Assembly (NCBI RefSeq): GCF_050175855.1
Contig: NZ_JBFXIO010000370.1
Location: 1 to 5,081, forward strand
Origin: Piscinibacter sp050175855
Lineage (GTDB): Bacteria > Pseudomonadota > Gammaproteobacteria > Burkholderiales > Burkholderiaceae_C
DNA: 5,081 nucleotides
Direction of reading: 5' to 3'
This document shows, in pieces, positions 4,517 to 5,081 of this stretch; the stretch's first letter is position 1; each line of letters opens with the position of its first letter. Under the pieces are notes generated by a model, which saw only the letters and a program-made list of their open reading frames with translations, ran no database searches and had not been told where the DNA came from. The position numbers and the translations under genes are program-made.

Positions 4517-4933
4517 ATGAACACCGCTCTCGCCTCTGTGCATCCCGCCCGTGCCACGGGCTCCCAAACAACCGACGGCGTCGACGACCCCGGCACAGCC
4601 ATCTTCGCCGGCAGCCGCCGCTCGAAGCGCCTGCTTTCGCCGGTTTCGCTCTTCGTGCTGATCGCGCTCGGCCTGTGCGTCGCCTTTCCCGGCTACGCCC
4701 TTGACCTGGTCGCCTTCACCGGCATCACCGGCCCGCTCACCTCGGCGCTGACGCAGATCGCGAGCCTGGGTCCGGGGATCAAGGCCCTGGTCGGCTTCGT
4801 CGGCTTCGTGGTCGCGCTGATCTCGCTGGCCGCGCTGCGCAACTTCGGCCCGGTGCTGTTCTATGTCGGGCTGGCCATCTTCGCCGCGGTCGGCCTCGTG
4901 ATCGCGGGCGCGATCATGGGTGCGGTGATCTGA
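4517..4933 (+). CDS. traA: F-type conjugative propilin (TraA-like)
   Basis: A 138-residue precursor of the conjugative pilus subunit. Residues 1-32 are a polar leader extension. SRRSKR (33-38) is the basic n-region, about 42-58 the hydrophobic core (VSLFVLIALGLCVAF), and cleavage is likely after GYA at residue 61. The mature part of about 77 residues has the pilin layout: a short amphipathic start (LDLVAFTGITGPLTSALTQI), a first membrane segment at about 90-107 (LVGFVGFVVALISLAAL), a very short polar loop (RN, 108-109) and a second segment at about 112-137. This two-helix plan, the long leader and the traL gene 31 bp downstream identify it by context rather than strong sequence identity; VirB2-like pilins share the same shape. 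The mature part has no cysteine. Subunits are inserted in the inner membrane and then assembled into the pilus. Confidence 0.82.
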   Translation: MNTALASVHPARATGSQTTDGVDDPGTAIFAGSRRSKRLLSPVSLFVLIALGLCVAFPGYALDLVAFTGITGPLTSALTQIASLGPGIKALVGFVGFVVALISLAALRNFGPVLFYVGLAIFAAVGLVIAGAIMGAVI

Positions 4934-4954
4934 CGCACGCGCAGCCGACGAGCC

Positions 4955-4959
4955 GGAGG
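4955..4959 (+). promoter_or_regulatory. Ribosome binding site GGAGG of traL
   Basis: GGAGG stands five bases before the ATG at 4965, fixing the traL start. It lies inside the 31-bp gap after the propilin stop, consistent with one polycistronic message. Confidence 0.65.
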
Positions 4960-4964
4960 CCCGC

Positions 4965-5081
4965 ATGCACGCCGACACCTACATCCCGCGCCGCCTGGAC
5001 GACCAGTGGAAGATCGGCTTCTGGGACGTCGACGTCGCCGCGCCCCTGCTCTTCGGGCTGTTCATGGGCTACATGTCCGGC
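4965..5081 (+). CDS. traL: Conjugative pilus assembly protein TraL, N-terminal part (runs off right edge)
   Basis: The first 39 residues are present. YIPRRLDDQWK (6-16) followed by GFWDVDVAAPLLFGLFMGY (18-36) is the characteristic start of TraL: a Y-I-P-R-x-L-D-D motif, an F-W-D-x-D motif and then the first hydrophobic segment. TraL is a small inner-membrane protein of F-type type IV secretion systems, needed for pilus assembly and placed near the VirB3 family. In F the order is traA-traL-traE-traK-traB, and the traA-traL order here agrees, so traE and traK are expected beyond the edge. The family is usually about 90-100 residues, so roughly 40% is visible. Confidence 0.93.
   Translation, partial: MHADTYIPRRLDDQWKIGFWDVDVAAPLLFGLFMGYMSG

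Noticed and set aside
3697..4978. Minus-strand frames opposite the OmpA lipoprotein and the propilin
   Set aside because: Their composition is that of shadow frames, and the plus-strand products have clear domains and ribosome binding sites.

Overview
The window is high-GC throughout (about two-thirds G+C by eye, with strong G/C preference at third codon positions). Its right end is the start of an F-type (MPF-F) conjugative transfer operon. This suggests a conjugative plasmid or integrative conjugative element from a high-GC proteobacterium. A beta-proteobacterium such as a Burkholderiales member is my best guess, by inference from composition and gene style only. No rRNA, tRNA, insertion sequence or CRISPR is visible.

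Left part (1-2117): a gene on the minus strand runs off the left edge (start at 185). It is divergent from a two-gene plus-strand unit. The first gene of that unit (280-1038) encodes an unrecognised 252-residue protein with a segment that looks like a degenerate HExxH zinc-peptidase helix. The second (1044-2117) encodes a tetratricopeptide-repeat protein with an extra C-terminal domain. The two are 5 bp apart and probably co-transcribed. The 94-bp divergent gap holds weak promoter-like sequences in both directions, and the plus-strand one would give a leaderless mRNA.

Middle (2118-3004): a 145-bp spacer with a perfect 14-bp palindrome and a small inverted repeat leads to a 171-residue protein (2263-2778) that appears to be an internal duplication with a 69-residue offset. 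A 226-bp spacer follows. It contains a 13-bp palindrome, an array of ACCCGCT motifs at about one helical turn and a perfect 7-bp-stem hairpin. This looks like a control region in front of the transfer genes.

Right part (3005-5081): a secreted lytic transglycosylase of the VirB1/SLT type overlaps by ATGA with an OmpA-domain lipoprotein. A 151-bp spacer, again rich in ACCCG motifs, precedes an F-type propilin with an unusually long leader, and then the start of traL, which runs off the right edge. The proposed logic is that the transglycosylase opens peptidoglycan, the OmpA-like lipoprotein anchors or positions the machine on the wall, TraA is the pilus subunit and TraL is an inner-membrane pilus-assembly component. 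The roles of the three upstream hypothetical genes in transfer are unknown.
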